DNA of 50,370 bases from an uncultured Clostridia bacterium (GTDB taxonomy: Bacteria; Bacillota; Clostridia; Oscillospirales; CAG-272): NCBI GenBank assembly GCA_904501985.1, contig CAJGCT010000007.1, positions 1 through 50,370 of the forward strand. Direction: 5' to 3'. This document shows, piece by piece, positions 40,982 through 50,033 of the stretch (positions within the stretch are counted from its first letter, which is position 1; each line of letters starts with the position of its first letter). The notes below the pieces were generated by a model, which made no database searches, was not told the DNA's origin, and saw nothing but the letters and a program-made list of their open reading frames with translations. Made by a program: the position numbers and the translations under genes.

Positions 40982-42988
40982 ATGTCAAAAAAGACTCCGC
41001 ATAGTGAAAGCGCAGAAACTGTTTGCGAAACGGTAAGCTCCGCGGACACCGAGCTTACTGAGGAAGAAGTTGCCGCAAATGTGGATGCGGTAATGAAAAA
41101 ATTCGACCGCGAGTCCAATGTGCGCATTTGGGAAGGCGCACCTAAGTGGGCTGTAACCGGCATTTTAGCGGCGTTTTCGCTTTTCTGCATCTATGTTACC
41201 CTTTTTGCAACATTTCTTGAAGAAGTTCGTTTGACCTCCTTTGTGGCTCTCATTGTTCTTATGGGATACATGATATTCCCGGCAAAAAAAGGCGTACAAA
41301 AGGTAAATCATATGCCTTGGTACGACATTCTTTTTATGCTTGCAGGCACAGGTGCTTTCTTATACTTTACATTTAACGCCAAATCCATCATCGGACAAGG
41401 CTCCATGATAACACCGCTTCAGATAGCAATAGGAATCGTGGGAATATTAGCAATCGCCGAGCTTTGCCGCAGATGCGTTGGACTTCCTATTCTTATAGTA
41501 GCAGGCGCATTTGTTGTCTATGCCCTTTTCTGGGGACTGTCAAATCCCGATTTCGGCAGACGTCTCAGCAAGCTTGTAAGCACCATTTTCTATTCAAAGG
41601 AAGGCATACTTTCAACGCCTATCAACGCTTGTTCAAAGTTTATTGTTGTATTCATTATATTCGGAGCGTTCCTTGAGCGCACGGGAATTGCCGATTTCTT
41701 TATTAAAGCGGCAAACGTAGTTGTTGGCGGCTTTTCCGGCGGTCCTGCAAAGGTTGCCGTAGTTGCAAGCGCCCTCGAAGGCATGGTATCCGGCTCATCC
41801 GTTGCAAACACGGTGGGAAGCGGCTCTATCACTATTCCGCTTATGAAAAGAACCGGTTACAAGCCGGAATTTGCAGCGGCAGCAGAAGCTTCGGCTTCCA
41901 CAGGCGGTCAGATAATGCCTCCCATCATGGGTGCGGCGGCATTCCTTATGGCAGAGAATCTGGCTGTCGGCTACAGCAGTATTATCGTCAAGGCGATACT
42001 CCCCGCTGTACTCTACTTTGCAGGCGTATTCATTGCCGTACATTTAGAAGCTAAAAAATACGGTCTGCGCGGTCTTACAAAAGCCGAGATTCCGGATTGG
42101 AAGCCTCTTATAAAGCAGATTTATCTGCTTCTGCCATTGGGACTGCTCATATATCTTGTAGGTACAAGCACCCGTACCATTCAGACATCTGCCGCTATCG
42201 CTATAATCGCGGCGATAGTCGTAAGCTTCTTTAATAAAGATACTCGAATGACTCCAAAGCGTATGCTTGAAGCGTTGGCTGCCGGAGCACAGGGTACAAT
42301 ATCCGTTGCCGCAGCTTGCGGTATCGCAGGTATTATTGCAGGCACTATCACCGCAACAGGTCTTGCTAACACGCTTATCAACGGAATCGTTGCACTTGCA
42401 GGAAATCAGGTAATAATCGCCCTGTTCCTCACCATGATATGCTGTATTGTACTTGGGATGGGCGTTCCCACCACCGCAAACTATTGCATCATGGCGGCAA
42501 CCTGTGCACCTATTCTCGTGCGTATGGGAGTTCCTGCCGTAGCGGCACACTTCTTCGTGTTCTACTTCGGTATCGTAGCGGATCTGACTCCCCCTGTGGC
42601 ACTTGCGGCATATGCCGGCTCTGCCATAGCACAGTCAAATCCCATAAAAACCGCAGTCACATCGACAAAGCTTGCAATTGCGGCATTTATCGTACCTTAC
42701 GCATTCGCACTTAACCCTGTCATGCTGTTTATCAATGTTGAGGGACCTATGCAGGTAATAATGATAATTATTACTTCCCTCATTGGCATTTTCGGCGTAT
42801 CTGCGGCACTTGAAGGATACATATTCAGTCACATGAACCCCGTTCAGCGAATCCTCGCTGCGGCAGGCGGTCTGCTTCTTATCGACCCAAGCGGCATCAC
42901 CGATATAATCGGTATCTCGCTTGTTGCACTTGTGGTCGTATGGCAGTTCGTACAGAGGAAAACCAAATCGAAAAAAGTTTCAGCATAA
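40982..42988 (+). CDS. TRAP transporter fused permease (DctQM type)
   Basis: A 668-residue membrane protein. A hydrophilic cytoplasmic N-terminus (1-55) is followed by a four-helix DctQ-like part (about 60-190) and a DctM-like large permease domain (about 200-650). The DctM signatures GMVSGSSVANTVGSGSITIP and GGQIMPPIMGAAAFLMAE are present, as is GMGVPTTANY. It drives ion-coupled uptake of the TAXI protein's ligand. AAAGGAGAATTGT precedes the ATG. Confidence 0.94.
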   Translation: MSKKTPHSESAETVCETVSSADTELTEEEVAANVDAVMKKFDRESNVRIWEGAPKWAVTGILAAFSLFCIYVTLFATFLEEVRLTSFVALIVLMGYMIFPAKKGVQKVNHMPWYDILFMLAGTGAFLYFTFNAKSIIGQGSMITPLQIAIGIVGILAIAELCRRCVGLPILIVAGAFVVYALFWGLSNPDFGRRLSKLVSTIFYSKEGILSTPINACSKFIVVFIIFGAFLERTGIADFFIKAANVVVGGFSGGPAKVAVVASALEGMVSGSSVANTVGSGSITIPLMKRTGYKPEFAAAAEASASTGGQIMPPIMGAAAFLMAENLAVGYSSIIVKAILPAVLYFAGVFIAVHLEAKKYGLRGLTKAEIPDWKPLIKQIYLLLPLGLLIYLVGTSTRTIQTSAAIAIIAAIVVSFFNKDTRMTPKRMLEALAAGAQGTISVAAACGIAGIIAGTITATGLANTLINGIVALAGNQVIIALFLTMICCIVLGMGVPTTANYCIMAATCAPILVRMGVPAVAAHFFVFYFGIVADLTPPVALAAYAGSAIAQSNPIKTAVTSTKLAIAAFIVPYAFALNPVMLFINVEGPMQVIMIIITSLIGIFGVSAALEGYIFSHMNPVQRILAAAGGLLLIDPSGITDIIGISLVALVVVWQFVQRKTKSKKVSA

Positions 42989-43000
42989 CAAAGCTATACA

Positions 43001-43032
43001 AAAAGGAACACTCCGAGCGGAGTGTTCCTTTT
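43001..43032 (+). terminator. Terminator of the TRAP-TAXI operon
   Basis: Perfect stem AAAAGGAACACTCCG/CGGAGTGTTCCTTTT with a two-base loop. Confidence 0.88.
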
Positions 43033-43047
43033 GTTGTGTATACCAAA

Positions 43048-43076
43048 AACACCGCCGCATAAACTGCGGCGGTGTT
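43048..43076 (-). terminator. Terminator of the SSS symporter gene
   Basis: Stem AACACCGCCGCA/TGCGGCGGTGTT with a five-base loop; read leftward it ends in TTTTTGG. Confidence 0.8.
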
Positions 43077-43096
43077 GCCTATGTGAAATATAAATC

Positions 43097-44638
43097 TTAC
43101 TTATCCTCGTTGTCGCTTATAGCTATCTTCTTCTGAACAACAACTTCCTTGTCGTAGCAGGAGAAGATGGAATCCACATCAACCTTTTTCGGCTTCGGCG
43201 TAACAAGGCTCACAAGCGGTACTGCTATAAGTCCAAGCACCATGGCGATTGCACCGGCATTGATGGGGGATGCAATAAACTTAAGGAACATATTGGACAC
43301 GGTAAGTCCAACACCGATAACAAAGCTTACCCACACGGAAGATACGGTGATACGCTTTATGTAGAGACCGTACATGAACGGTGCAAGGAATGCTCCGGCG
43401 AGCGCACCCCAGGATATTCCCATGAGCTGTGCTATAAATGTGCTTGCGGAATTGTATTGGAAGATAGCGATGAGCGCGGATATAACAATAAATATGGCGA
43501 TAAATATGCGAATGGACAAAAGCTGCTTCTTCTCGGTCATATTTTTCGAAATGTTGCCTTTTATGAGATCAAGGGTAATGGTGGAGCTGGATGTAAGCAC
43601 AAGGCTTGAAAGCGTTGACATAGACGCCGACAGCACAAGCACTATAACGATACCGATAAGCACGTCCGAAAGCGTTGACAGCATATTGGGTATAACCGAG
43701 TCGTAGATAGGTTCTCCGGCAGCAGTGGTGTCGATTCCGAAAAGTCTGCCGAATCCGCCGAGGAAGTAGCATCCGCCGGATACTACAATCGCAAATACGG
43801 TGGATATAATTGTTCCCTTGTTTATAGCCTTCTCGGATTTTATGGCGTAGAATTTCTGAACCATCTGAGGAAGTCCCCATGTACCAAGGGATGTAAGTAT
43901 AACCACACCGAAAAGATTCATGGGGTCAGGACCGAACATTGACGTAAACGCGCCGTGCATTCCCTCGGGCACGGTGGAATCGGTAATACCGGAAAGCTTT
44001 ATGACAGCCTCGGTAAAACCACCCTGCCCTGCAAGCACGGAGGTAATTACGGCTATGATTCCAAAAAGCATTATAATACCCTGAATAAAATCATTGAGAG
44101 CCGTTGCCATGTAGCCGCCGAGAATTACATACACGCCTGTGAGCACCGCCATTACAACAACGCACACCTCATAGGGAATAGCAAACGCCATACCGAAAAG
44201 TCTTGAAAGTCCGTTGTATACAGATGCGGTATAGGGGATAAGAAAAACAAATGTAATAAGTGCCGCTGCTATTTTAAGACCCTTTGAGCCAAAGCGCCTC
44301 TCGAAAAACTCCGGCATTGTCTTAGCACCGAGATGATGAGTCATAACGCGGGTACGTCTGCCGAGGATCACCCAAGCAAGCAAGCTTCCGATAATAGCAT
44401 TGCCTATACCGATCCAGGTTGCCGCCATACCGTATTTCCATCCGAACTGTCCCGCATATCCCACAAACACAACAGCGGAGAAATACGATGTTCCGTATGC
44501 AAACGCGGTAAGCCAAGGACCTACCTCGCGACCACCGAGGACAAAGCCGTTAACATCAGTGGCTTTTTTACGGCAGTAAACGCCAATCGCCACGGTTATC
44601 GCGAAAAATATCACGATCATCAGAATTTTTGCAAACAT
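43097..44638 (-). CDS. Sodium:solute symporter (SSS family)
   Basis: A 513-residue membrane protein with about 13 helices of the LeuT-like SSS family. FVLGGREVGPWLTAFAYGTS and TALNDFIQGIIMLFG are the family blocks, and the Na+-binding SASMSTLSSLVLTSSS segment is present. It takes up a small solute with sodium; proline/pantothenate-type members are the nearest in appearance. I start at the ATG at 44638 (MFAKILMIVIF) after GAAAGGAG; the longer frame runs into the T-box terminator. A T-box leader upstream indicates that its substrate is an amino acid or is linked to one. Confidence 0.9.
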   Translation of the reverse strand: MFAKILMIVIFFAITVAIGVYCRKKATDVNGFVLGGREVGPWLTAFAYGTSYFSAVVFVGYAGQFGWKYGMAATWIGIGNAIIGSLLAWVILGRRTRVMTHHLGAKTMPEFFERRFGSKGLKIAAALITFVFLIPYTASVYNGLSRLFGMAFAIPYEVCVVVMAVLTGVYVILGGYMATALNDFIQGIIMLFGIIAVITSVLAGQGGFTEAVIKLSGITDSTVPEGMHGAFTSMFGPDPMNLFGVVILTSLGTWGLPQMVQKFYAIKSEKAINKGTIISTVFAIVVSGGCYFLGGFGRLFGIDTTAAGEPIYDSVIPNMLSTLSDVLIGIVIVLVLSASMSTLSSLVLTSSSTITLDLIKGNISKNMTEKKQLLSIRIFIAIFIVISALIAIFQYNSASTFIAQLMGISWGALAGAFLAPFMYGLYIKRITVSSVWVSFVIGVGLTVSNMFLKFIASPINAGAIAMVLGLIAVPLVSLVTPKPKKVDVDSIFSCYDKEVVVQKKIAISDNEDK

Positions 44639-44659
44639 AAGAAAAACTCCTTTCACTTG

Positions 44660-44973
44660 TCGGAAGAAGCAAAAATAAAACGCCCTTCCGCAGTTTTTTA
44701 CTGCAGAGGACGAGATTTCCCGTGTTACCACCTCTGTTTATCTCCCTCTCACGGGGAAGACCTCCATAGGTACAGGCAAAAGCCGATACCCGCCGCATAT
44801 AACGGTGCTCACCGTCGCCGCCTACTTAAATTTCGGGACGCAGCTCTCGGAAAGTAATATTCGGTATCCGTCAGACCGCGCCTCTCACCCACCGGCAGCT
44901 CTCTGTGGTCTTGTAACACCGTCACGGCATTGCCGTTTTCCGGTCACAGCTTTATCTAACGCTTTTATTGCGT
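44660..44973 (-). ncRNA. T-box riboswitch leader of the SSS symporter
   Basis: Leftward leader with stem I landmarks (AGAGAG...GGTGGGTGAGAGG), the specifier region GAATATTAC before TTTCCGAG, and the T-box AGAGGTGGTAACACGG (44719-44734). The terminator (CGTCCTCTGCAGT / ACTGCGGAAGGGCG, 44681-44712) is followed by TTTTATTTTT. The specifier could be TAT/TAC (Tyr), ATT (Ile) or TTA (Leu), depending on register. Uncharged tRNA would allow read-through into the transporter gene. Confidence 0.9.
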
Positions 44974-44979
44974 TAATTC

Positions 44980-45008
44980 ATTTTAACACACCGCTCACGA
45001 TTTGTCAA
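44980..45008 (-). promoter_or_regulatory. Promoter of T-box leader 2
   Basis: Leftward TTGACA (45003-45008), 17-bp spacer, TAAAAT (44980-44985). Confidence 0.82.
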
Positions 45009-45058
45009 GACTATTTTCAACATTTTTTGCCAAAGTTACAGGTTTCTATTAAAATCTA

Positions 45059-45087
45059 TTGAAAAAACGTGCAAAACATGGTATAAT
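45059..45087 (+). promoter_or_regulatory. Promoter of the cardiolipin synthase gene
   Basis: TTGAAA (45059-45064), 17-bp spacer, TATAAT (45082-45087). It is back to back with the T-box 2 promoter, with 50 bases between the two -35 boxes. Confidence 0.75.
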
Positions 45088-45126
45088 ATATGTTAGGTTA
45101 TTTTTTCATGAGGGGAGGCGCTCTTA

Positions 45127-46677
45127 TTGCATAAAAAATATTTGAAAAACTTTACCGGCAGACTCATAATCACTGCTTTTTTTGCTGTACTGCAAATAAT
45201 CGCCTTCATTGTAATGGTAGTAATGCTCAGCAGTTACGCCATCCCCATATATCTGGGTCTTACGGTTATCAGTATGTTTGCTGTAATACTTATTATAAAT
45301 CAAAATAAAAATCCTGCATATAAGCTTACATGGGCGGTTATAATCCTTACATTTCCGCTGTTCGGCGGACTTATGTATCTTGCGGCATCACTTCAGTCCA
45401 CAACATACTTTTTTAAGAAAAAAGCTGCGAAGGCTAAAAATGCTGTCACACCGTATCTTATGCAGAATACTTCCGTAACCGACGAAATCTTACTAAAAAG
45501 CAAAACCATTGCCGCCCACGTTTCATACCTTGCAAAAAAGGCGTCTTTCCCCGTGTATAAAAACACGGAGATAATATACCTGCCATCAGGGGAAGCAAAA
45601 TTTCAATATCTCAAAGAAGAAATACAAAAAGCTAAAAGGTTTATTTTTCTCGAATATTTTATTATCCAGGAAGGCATAATGTGGGACTCTGTCTTAAAGC
45701 TTCTCATAGCCAAGGTAAGAGAGGGCGTTGAGGTCAGACTCATATGGGACGGCATGGGCTGTATGAGTACCCTGCCGAAAAACTACGACAAAAAGCTGGA
45801 AAATCTCGGCATAAAGGTAATGGTCTTTAACCCGTTTATTCCACTTGCAAGTGTCATACAAAACAACCGTGACCACAGGAAAATCGTGGTAATCGACGGT
45901 CACACGGCATTTACGGGAGGAATAAATCTTGCCGATGAATATATCAATGCATACGACCGCTTCGGTCATTGGAAGGATGCTTCCGTAATGCTCCGCGGCG
46001 ATGCCGTAAAAAGCTTCACCATGATGTTCCTTGACCATTGGTATTTGTCAAATCCAAAAGACCCGTACATCGACAGATTCCTGTACCGCCAGACCCCCGG
46101 TGAGTTTATGATTCCGAAATCGCCTGTCTGCGGTTACGTTCAGCCTTACGCGGATACGCCTCTTGACGGCGAATGTGTGGGTGAGCTTGTTTACTTCAAC
46201 ATGATAAACAAGGCCGAGGATTATATCTATATAATGACCCCGTACCTCATCCCCGATAACGAGCTTCTTACCGCCCTTTGCTTTGCCGCAAAAAGCGGAA
46301 TCGACGTGCGTATCATAACGCCCCATATACCGGACAAGTGGTATGTTCAGATGGTTACTCGGTCATTTTACGGCGTTTTGCTTGATGCAGGCGTAAAGAT
46401 ATACGAGTACACGCCCGGCTTCATACACTCAAAGGTAACGGTCAGCGATGACCGTATCGCGGCGGTAGGCTCTATAAACTTTGATTACCGCAGTTTGTAT
46501 CTGCACTTCGAATGTGCGGCACTGATGTATGAAACTCCTGCGGTCCTTGATGCAAAAAACGACTTTTTGGAAACTCTCAAGGTATCCGAGGAAGTAACTC
46601 CGGCGGTATACAAAAAAATGCGCGGCAAACACGGGCTTGTAATGAGTATTCTCAAGCTGTTTGCGCCGCTTCTTTAA
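45127..46677 (+). CDS. cls: Cardiolipin synthase (phospholipase D family)
   Basis: A 516-residue membrane enzyme that joins two phosphatidylglycerols to cardiolipin. Two N-terminal membrane helices (about 10-75) precede two HKD motifs: HRKIVVID (about residue 255) and HSKVTVSD followed by GSINFDYRSL (about residue 435). The start codon is TTG at 45127, since GGGGAGG lies 7 bases before it and no ATG is suitably placed. Next gene 54 bases downstream, probably the same transcript. Confidence 0.93.
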   Translation: MHKKYLKNFTGRLIITAFFAVLQIIAFIVMVVMLSSYAIPIYLGLTVISMFAVILIINQNKNPAYKLTWAVIILTFPLFGGLMYLAASLQSTTYFFKKKAAKAKNAVTPYLMQNTSVTDEILLKSKTIAAHVSYLAKKASFPVYKNTEIIYLPSGEAKFQYLKEEIQKAKRFIFLEYFIIQEGIMWDSVLKLLIAKVREGVEVRLIWDGMGCMSTLPKNYDKKLENLGIKVMVFNPFIPLASVIQNNRDHRKIVVIDGHTAFTGGINLADEYINAYDRFGHWKDASVMLRGDAVKSFTMMFLDHWYLSNPKDPYIDRFLYRQTPGEFMIPKSPVCGYVQPYADTPLDGECVGELVYFNMINKAEDYIYIMTPYLIPDNELLTALCFAAKSGIDVRIITPHIPDKWYVQMVTRSFYGVLLDAGVKIYEYTPGFIHSKVTVSDDRIAAVGSINFDYRSLYLHFECAALMYETPAVLDAKNDFLETLKVSEEVTPAVYKKMRGKHGLVMSILKLFAPLL

Positions 46678-46731
46678 GTAAAATACACTCTCACACCGTT
46701 TTTGCCCTTTTCGCGGCATAGAAAGGAAGTT

Positions 46732-48162
46732 TTGACAGCGAATGCTGCACCAATAACTATGGATAAATATAAAAAGCTTATAAATAACACGGCAATCCTT
46801 GCCGTTGGCACATTCGGCTCAAAGCTGCTTGTGTTTTTGCTTCTTCCGCTGTATACAGCCTGTCTTTCCACCTCAGAATACAGCACAGCGGACATTATAA
46901 CCCAGAGTGCCAATCTTCTTATGCCCATCATGGCACTAGGTATATGCGATGCGGTATTCCGCTTTACACTTGACCGTGATATTGACAGGCGCAGTGTGCT
47001 GACCACGGGAATGTACGTGAATTTTGCGGGACTGCTGATTTTTGCCGCACTTTTCCCTCTCCTTAACATGATAGGCTATTTTGAAGGATATATGTGGCTT
47101 ATCATACTGTACGCATTCACAGCAAACCTGCACGCCATGCTTGCACAGTATGTGCGCGCCTGCGGAATGACGGCATTCTTTGCTCTTCAGGGTATTATCG
47201 CCACTGCGCTCACCGTTGTTTTGAATATTATCTTCCTTGTGGTGCTTGACATCGGACTTCTCGGATATGTGCTCAGTGTTGTTATAGCAGATGCGGTACT
47301 TTCCGCGGTAATAATCATAGCCATCCGAAAAGAATTTTCCCTGAGCTTTAAGCATTTCAACCGCACTATTGCCGCAGGAATGCTGAAATTCAGCATTCCC
47401 ATGATTCCCACAACTATCTTTTGGTGGATCACCAATGTATCCGACCGTTACATGATAAAAGGCTTCATTGGAAGCGACATAAACGGACTGTACGCGGCGG
47501 CATTCAAAATTCCGACAATGCTGATACTGCTTTCGGGTATCTTCATTGAGGCATGGCAATTCTCAGCCGTAACTGAGCGAGATGCGGAATCAAAAAAGAA
47601 TCACGAGGTCTTTTTCGGCACGGTTTTCGACAGCTTCCAAGGAATGCTGTACATTTCGGCGGCGGTCCTCATTGCCCTCTCGAAGCTGTTTGCCATTGTT
47701 CTGTTTGACGACAGCTACTACACCGCATGGCAGTATATGCCGCTCCTTATATCGGCAACGGTATTTTCAAGTCTTGTAACGTTTATGGGAAGCGTGTATC
47801 TTGTAGACAAGAAAAGCGTGCATTCATTTGTTACCTCTATGATCGGTGCGGTGATAAACATTTTACTGAATCTTATGCTGATCCCTACCCCTCTGGGTGC
47901 TAACGGCGCGGCACTTGCCACATTTGCATCATACTTTGTGGTGTTCATAATCCGCGCTATCAACACAAGAAAATTCATCTGCTTTGATCTTCACACCGTA
48001 AAGCTTACAGTAAACACGCTGATTATAGGCACACAAACGCTGTTTATGATATATGAGCTTCCCTATTGGATCGCCGTACAGATTGTGGGCACAGCGGCGA
48101 TATTCGCGTTTAATGCGCGCCCCATTCTGAAAGGCGTTATGAAGCTTCTGCGGCGAGGCTGA
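46732..48162 (+). CDS. Polysaccharide flippase (MATE/MOP superfamily)
   Basis: A membrane protein of about 476 residues with about 14 helices, of the Wzx/MurJ/SpoVB-like oligosaccharide flippase group. The opening YKKLINNTAILAVGTFGSKLL is typical (Pfam Polysacc_synt family). It would move lipid-linked glycans to the outside. The start is not certain: TTG at 46732 has GAAAGGA five bases before it; ATG at 46759 is an alternative with no ribosome binding site. No glycosyltransferase genes lie beside it. Confidence 0.85.
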   Translation: MTANAAPITMDKYKKLINNTAILAVGTFGSKLLVFLLLPLYTACLSTSEYSTADIITQSANLLMPIMALGICDAVFRFTLDRDIDRRSVLTTGMYVNFAGLLIFAALFPLLNMIGYFEGYMWLIILYAFTANLHAMLAQYVRACGMTAFFALQGIIATALTVVLNIIFLVVLDIGLLGYVLSVVIADAVLSAVIIIAIRKEFSLSFKHFNRTIAAGMLKFSIPMIPTTIFWWITNVSDRYMIKGFIGSDINGLYAAAFKIPTMLILLSGIFIEAWQFSAVTERDAESKKNHEVFFGTVFDSFQGMLYISAAVLIALSKLFAIVLFDDSYYTAWQYMPLLISATVFSSLVTFMGSVYLVDKKSVHSFVTSMIGAVINILLNLMLIPTPLGANGAALATFASYFVVFIIRAINTRKFICFDLHTVKLTVNTLIIGTQTLFMIYELPYWIAVQIVGTAAIFAFNARPILKGVMKLLRRG

Positions 48163-48219
48163 TTGTGTGCCTTATACGCCGTCGAAAGGCACCGACGATA
48201 AATGCGATAACCGTTAAAA

Positions 48220-48258
48220 ACCGCACCGTCCCTCTTGACAAAAGCGGGACGGTGTGGT
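48220..48258. repeat. 13-bp inverted repeat enclosing the -35 box of tRNA-Arg
   Basis: ACCGCACCGTCCC and GGGACGGTGTGGT (one G-T pair) around a 13-base loop that contains TTGACA. Read leftward it ends in TTTTT and would function as a terminator; read rightward it overlaps the promoter. Confidence 0.65.
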
Positions 48259-48263
48259 AAAAT
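48235..48263 (+). promoter_or_regulatory. Promoter of tRNA-Arg
   Basis: TTGACA (48235-48240), 17-bp spacer, TAAAAT (48258-48263), 15 bases before the tRNA. Confidence 0.85.
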
Positions 48264-48277
48264 ATATAGGTCGATAT

Positions 48278-48352
48278 GCTCCCTTAGTTAAATGGATATA
48301 ACAAGCCCCTCCTAAGGGCTAGTTGTGGGTTCGATTCCCGCAGGGGGTGCCA
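48278..48352 (+). tRNA. tRNA-Arg (CCT)
   Basis: A 75-base cloverleaf with encoded CCA. Anticodon loop CTCCTAA between AGCCC/GGGCT stems gives anticodon CCT. Acceptor GCTCCCT pairs with AGGGGGT with two G-T wobbles. T-arm GTGGGTTCGATTCCCGC is intact. Confidence 0.94.
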
Positions 48353-48387
48353 AAAAATTCCGTACACGCAAGTGTACGGAATTTTTT
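48352..48387. terminator. Terminator of tRNA-Arg, bidirectional
   Basis: Perfect 16-bp stem AAAAAATTCCGTACAC/GTGTACGGAATTTTTT with a GCAA loop. From 48388 to 48533 I see no gene; a short stem CCCCACAAC/GTTGTGGGG lies at 48487-48508. Confidence 0.88.
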
Positions 48388-48533
48388 GAAAGTGATAGGT
48401 AACAGTGTAAAATTGACGGCTGATTTGACCTGCAAATCTTCATTTTATGGTGCTGTATTCCTTCGCTGAAGCTGCAACAAATCAATCCCCACAACACCGG
48501 TTGTGGGGGACTGAAAGCATACGTTTCGTATGA

Positions 48534-49226
48534 TTATTCCATCATGGAATGAAGTGCGCCAAGTGCCGCGGCAAGTCCGCCAACCTCGTCTATAAGTCCC
48601 AATTTTACCGCTTCCTCGCCGTCAATGATTGATCCCACATCGGTGGCGATCTCATCGGTACGCATCATAAGCTCGGTGAAGCGCTCCTCCGTAATTTTAC
48701 TGCTGCGGCACACAAAATCCGTAATGCGCTCCTGCATACGGCGAAGATTTTCAAAGCTCTGCTGAACCCCAACAACAAGTCCGTTTGTGCGCACGGGGTG
48801 AATCGTCATAGTGGCACTGGGAACTATAAACGAGCGTTTTGCAGACACCGCTAGCGGAACACCAATAGAATGACCGCCGCCGAGGACTATGGATGCCGTC
48901 GGCTTTTTCATCCCTGCAATAAGCTCGGCTATTGCGAGCCCTGCTTCCACATCACCGCCGACGGTGTTAAGCAGTATCAGCAGTCCGCCGATCTCACGAC
49001 TCTCCTCCACTTGACATAGAAGCGGTATAATATGCTCGTATTTTGTGGTTTTTGCGCTCTCCCCCAAAAGATAGTGACCTTCTATCTGCCCGATTATGGT
49101 AAGACACTGTACAGCACCTTTTCCGTCTCCCGTAACAACGCTGCCTGTTTTTTCTATAGTCTCCGCCGCGTCTGCACTGCCTACATTACTGTCCTTTTCC
49201 TTTTTTTCGCTTGCATTCATGTTCAT
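48534..49226 (-). CDS. tepA: ClpP/crotonase-fold serine protease (TepA/YmfB-like)
   Basis: A 230-residue protein. A charged N-terminal extension (1-35) precedes a ClpP-like domain. Catalytic Ser120 lies in GGGHSIGVP and His143 in MTIHPVR; the segment LLNTVGGDVEAGLAIAELI matches the ClpP oxyanion region. TepA of Bacillus was reported as a translocation-enhancing peptidase, and the Ser-His pair supports protease activity. No ClpX-type partner is visible. GGAAGTCATATGAAC holds the start. Confidence 0.85.
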   Translation of the reverse strand: MNMNASEKKEKDSNVGSADAAETIEKTGSVVTGDGKGAVQCLTIIGQIEGHYLLGESAKTTKYEHIIPLLCQVEESREIGGLLILLNTVGGDVEAGLAIAELIAGMKKPTASIVLGGGHSIGVPLAVSAKRSFIVPSATMTIHPVRTNGLVVGVQQSFENLRRMQERITDFVCRSSKITEERFTELMMRTDEIATDVGSIIDGEEAVKLGLIDEVGGLAAALGALHSMME

Positions 49227-49294
49227 ATGACTTCCTTTCGCTGTTTTTCATAGAAATACGTCTTTAGTTTTTACAAAAATCCACCTTTTTATTA

Positions 49295-49323
49295 TTTACT
49301 TTTGCGGAAATTTGTGGTATACT
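49295..49323 (+). promoter_or_regulatory. Promoter of pduL
   Basis: Weak TTTACT (49295-49300), 17-bp spacer, TATACT (49318-49323). Confidence 0.5.
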
Positions 49324-49378
49324 ATTCATATATGGCATTTTGCAAATATAAATTTTATTTTTGAAAGGATATAAAACC

Positions 49379-49954
49379 ATGGAAAACAAGGTACTTGTTG
49401 AAACCTCTGCAAGACACGTGCATCTCTCTGCTGAGCACATTGAAGTGCTTTTCGGCAAGGGTGCAACCCTTACTCACAAGAAGGATCTTTCCCAGCCCGG
49501 TCAGTTCGCTTGCGAAGAGCGCGTAACCCTCGTTGGACCTAAGAAGTCCATCGCAAACGTTATCATCCTCGGTCCTGCTCGTCCCGCAACTCAGGTTGAA
49601 GTTTCCTTCACTGATGCAAGAACACTCGGTGTGAACGCTCCTGTTCGCGAGAGCGGCGATGTTGCAGGCAGCGCAGGCTGCAAGCTCGTAGGTCCTGCAG
49701 GTGAGGTTGAAATCACTGAGGGCGTTATCGTTGCTAAGCGTCACATCCACATCACTCCCGAGGATGCCGCTAAGTTCGGCGTTGAGGACAAGCAGGTCGT
49801 ATCCGTTAAGATCGACAGCGCTGACCGCACCACCGTATTCGGCGACGTTGTTTGCCGTGTAAGCCCCAAGTTCGCGGCTGCTATGCACATCGACACCGAT
49901 GAGGCTAACGCTGCCTGCGCATTCGGCGAAGTTTACGGCGAGATCATTAAGTAA
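49379..49954 (+). CDS. pduL: Phosphate acyltransferase PduL
   Basis: A 191-residue enzyme exchanging CoA for phosphate on acetyl- or propionyl-CoA; the acyl phosphate then gives ATP through acetate kinase. Zinc-binding His residues lie in HVHLS (His13, His15) and KRHIHITPEDA (His122, His124), the two PduL half-barrel signatures. Start at the ATG at 49379 after GAAAGGATATAAAACC. There is no N-terminal microcompartment-targeting extension, so it should be free in the cytoplasm, and no other pdu gene is near. Codon use is highly biased, in line with strong expression. Confidence 0.95.
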   Translation: MENKVLVETSARHVHLSAEHIEVLFGKGATLTHKKDLSQPGQFACEERVTLVGPKKSIANVIILGPARPATQVEVSFTDARTLGVNAPVRESGDVAGSAGCKLVGPAGEVEITEGVIVAKRHIHITPEDAAKFGVEDKQVVSVKIDSADRTTVFGDVVCRVSPKFAAAMHIDTDEANAACAFGEVYGEIIK

Positions 49955-50033
49955 TTTACATAAATGCTATGCTGTGTATATACAGCGCGGTATTGTAAAT
50001 AATATGAAATATTAAAACAAAGGAGATAAAAAC

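Noticed and set aside
48312..48497. Leftward frame of 61 codons over tRNA-Arg
   Set aside because: It runs through the antisense of the tRNA and its terminator; no coding support.
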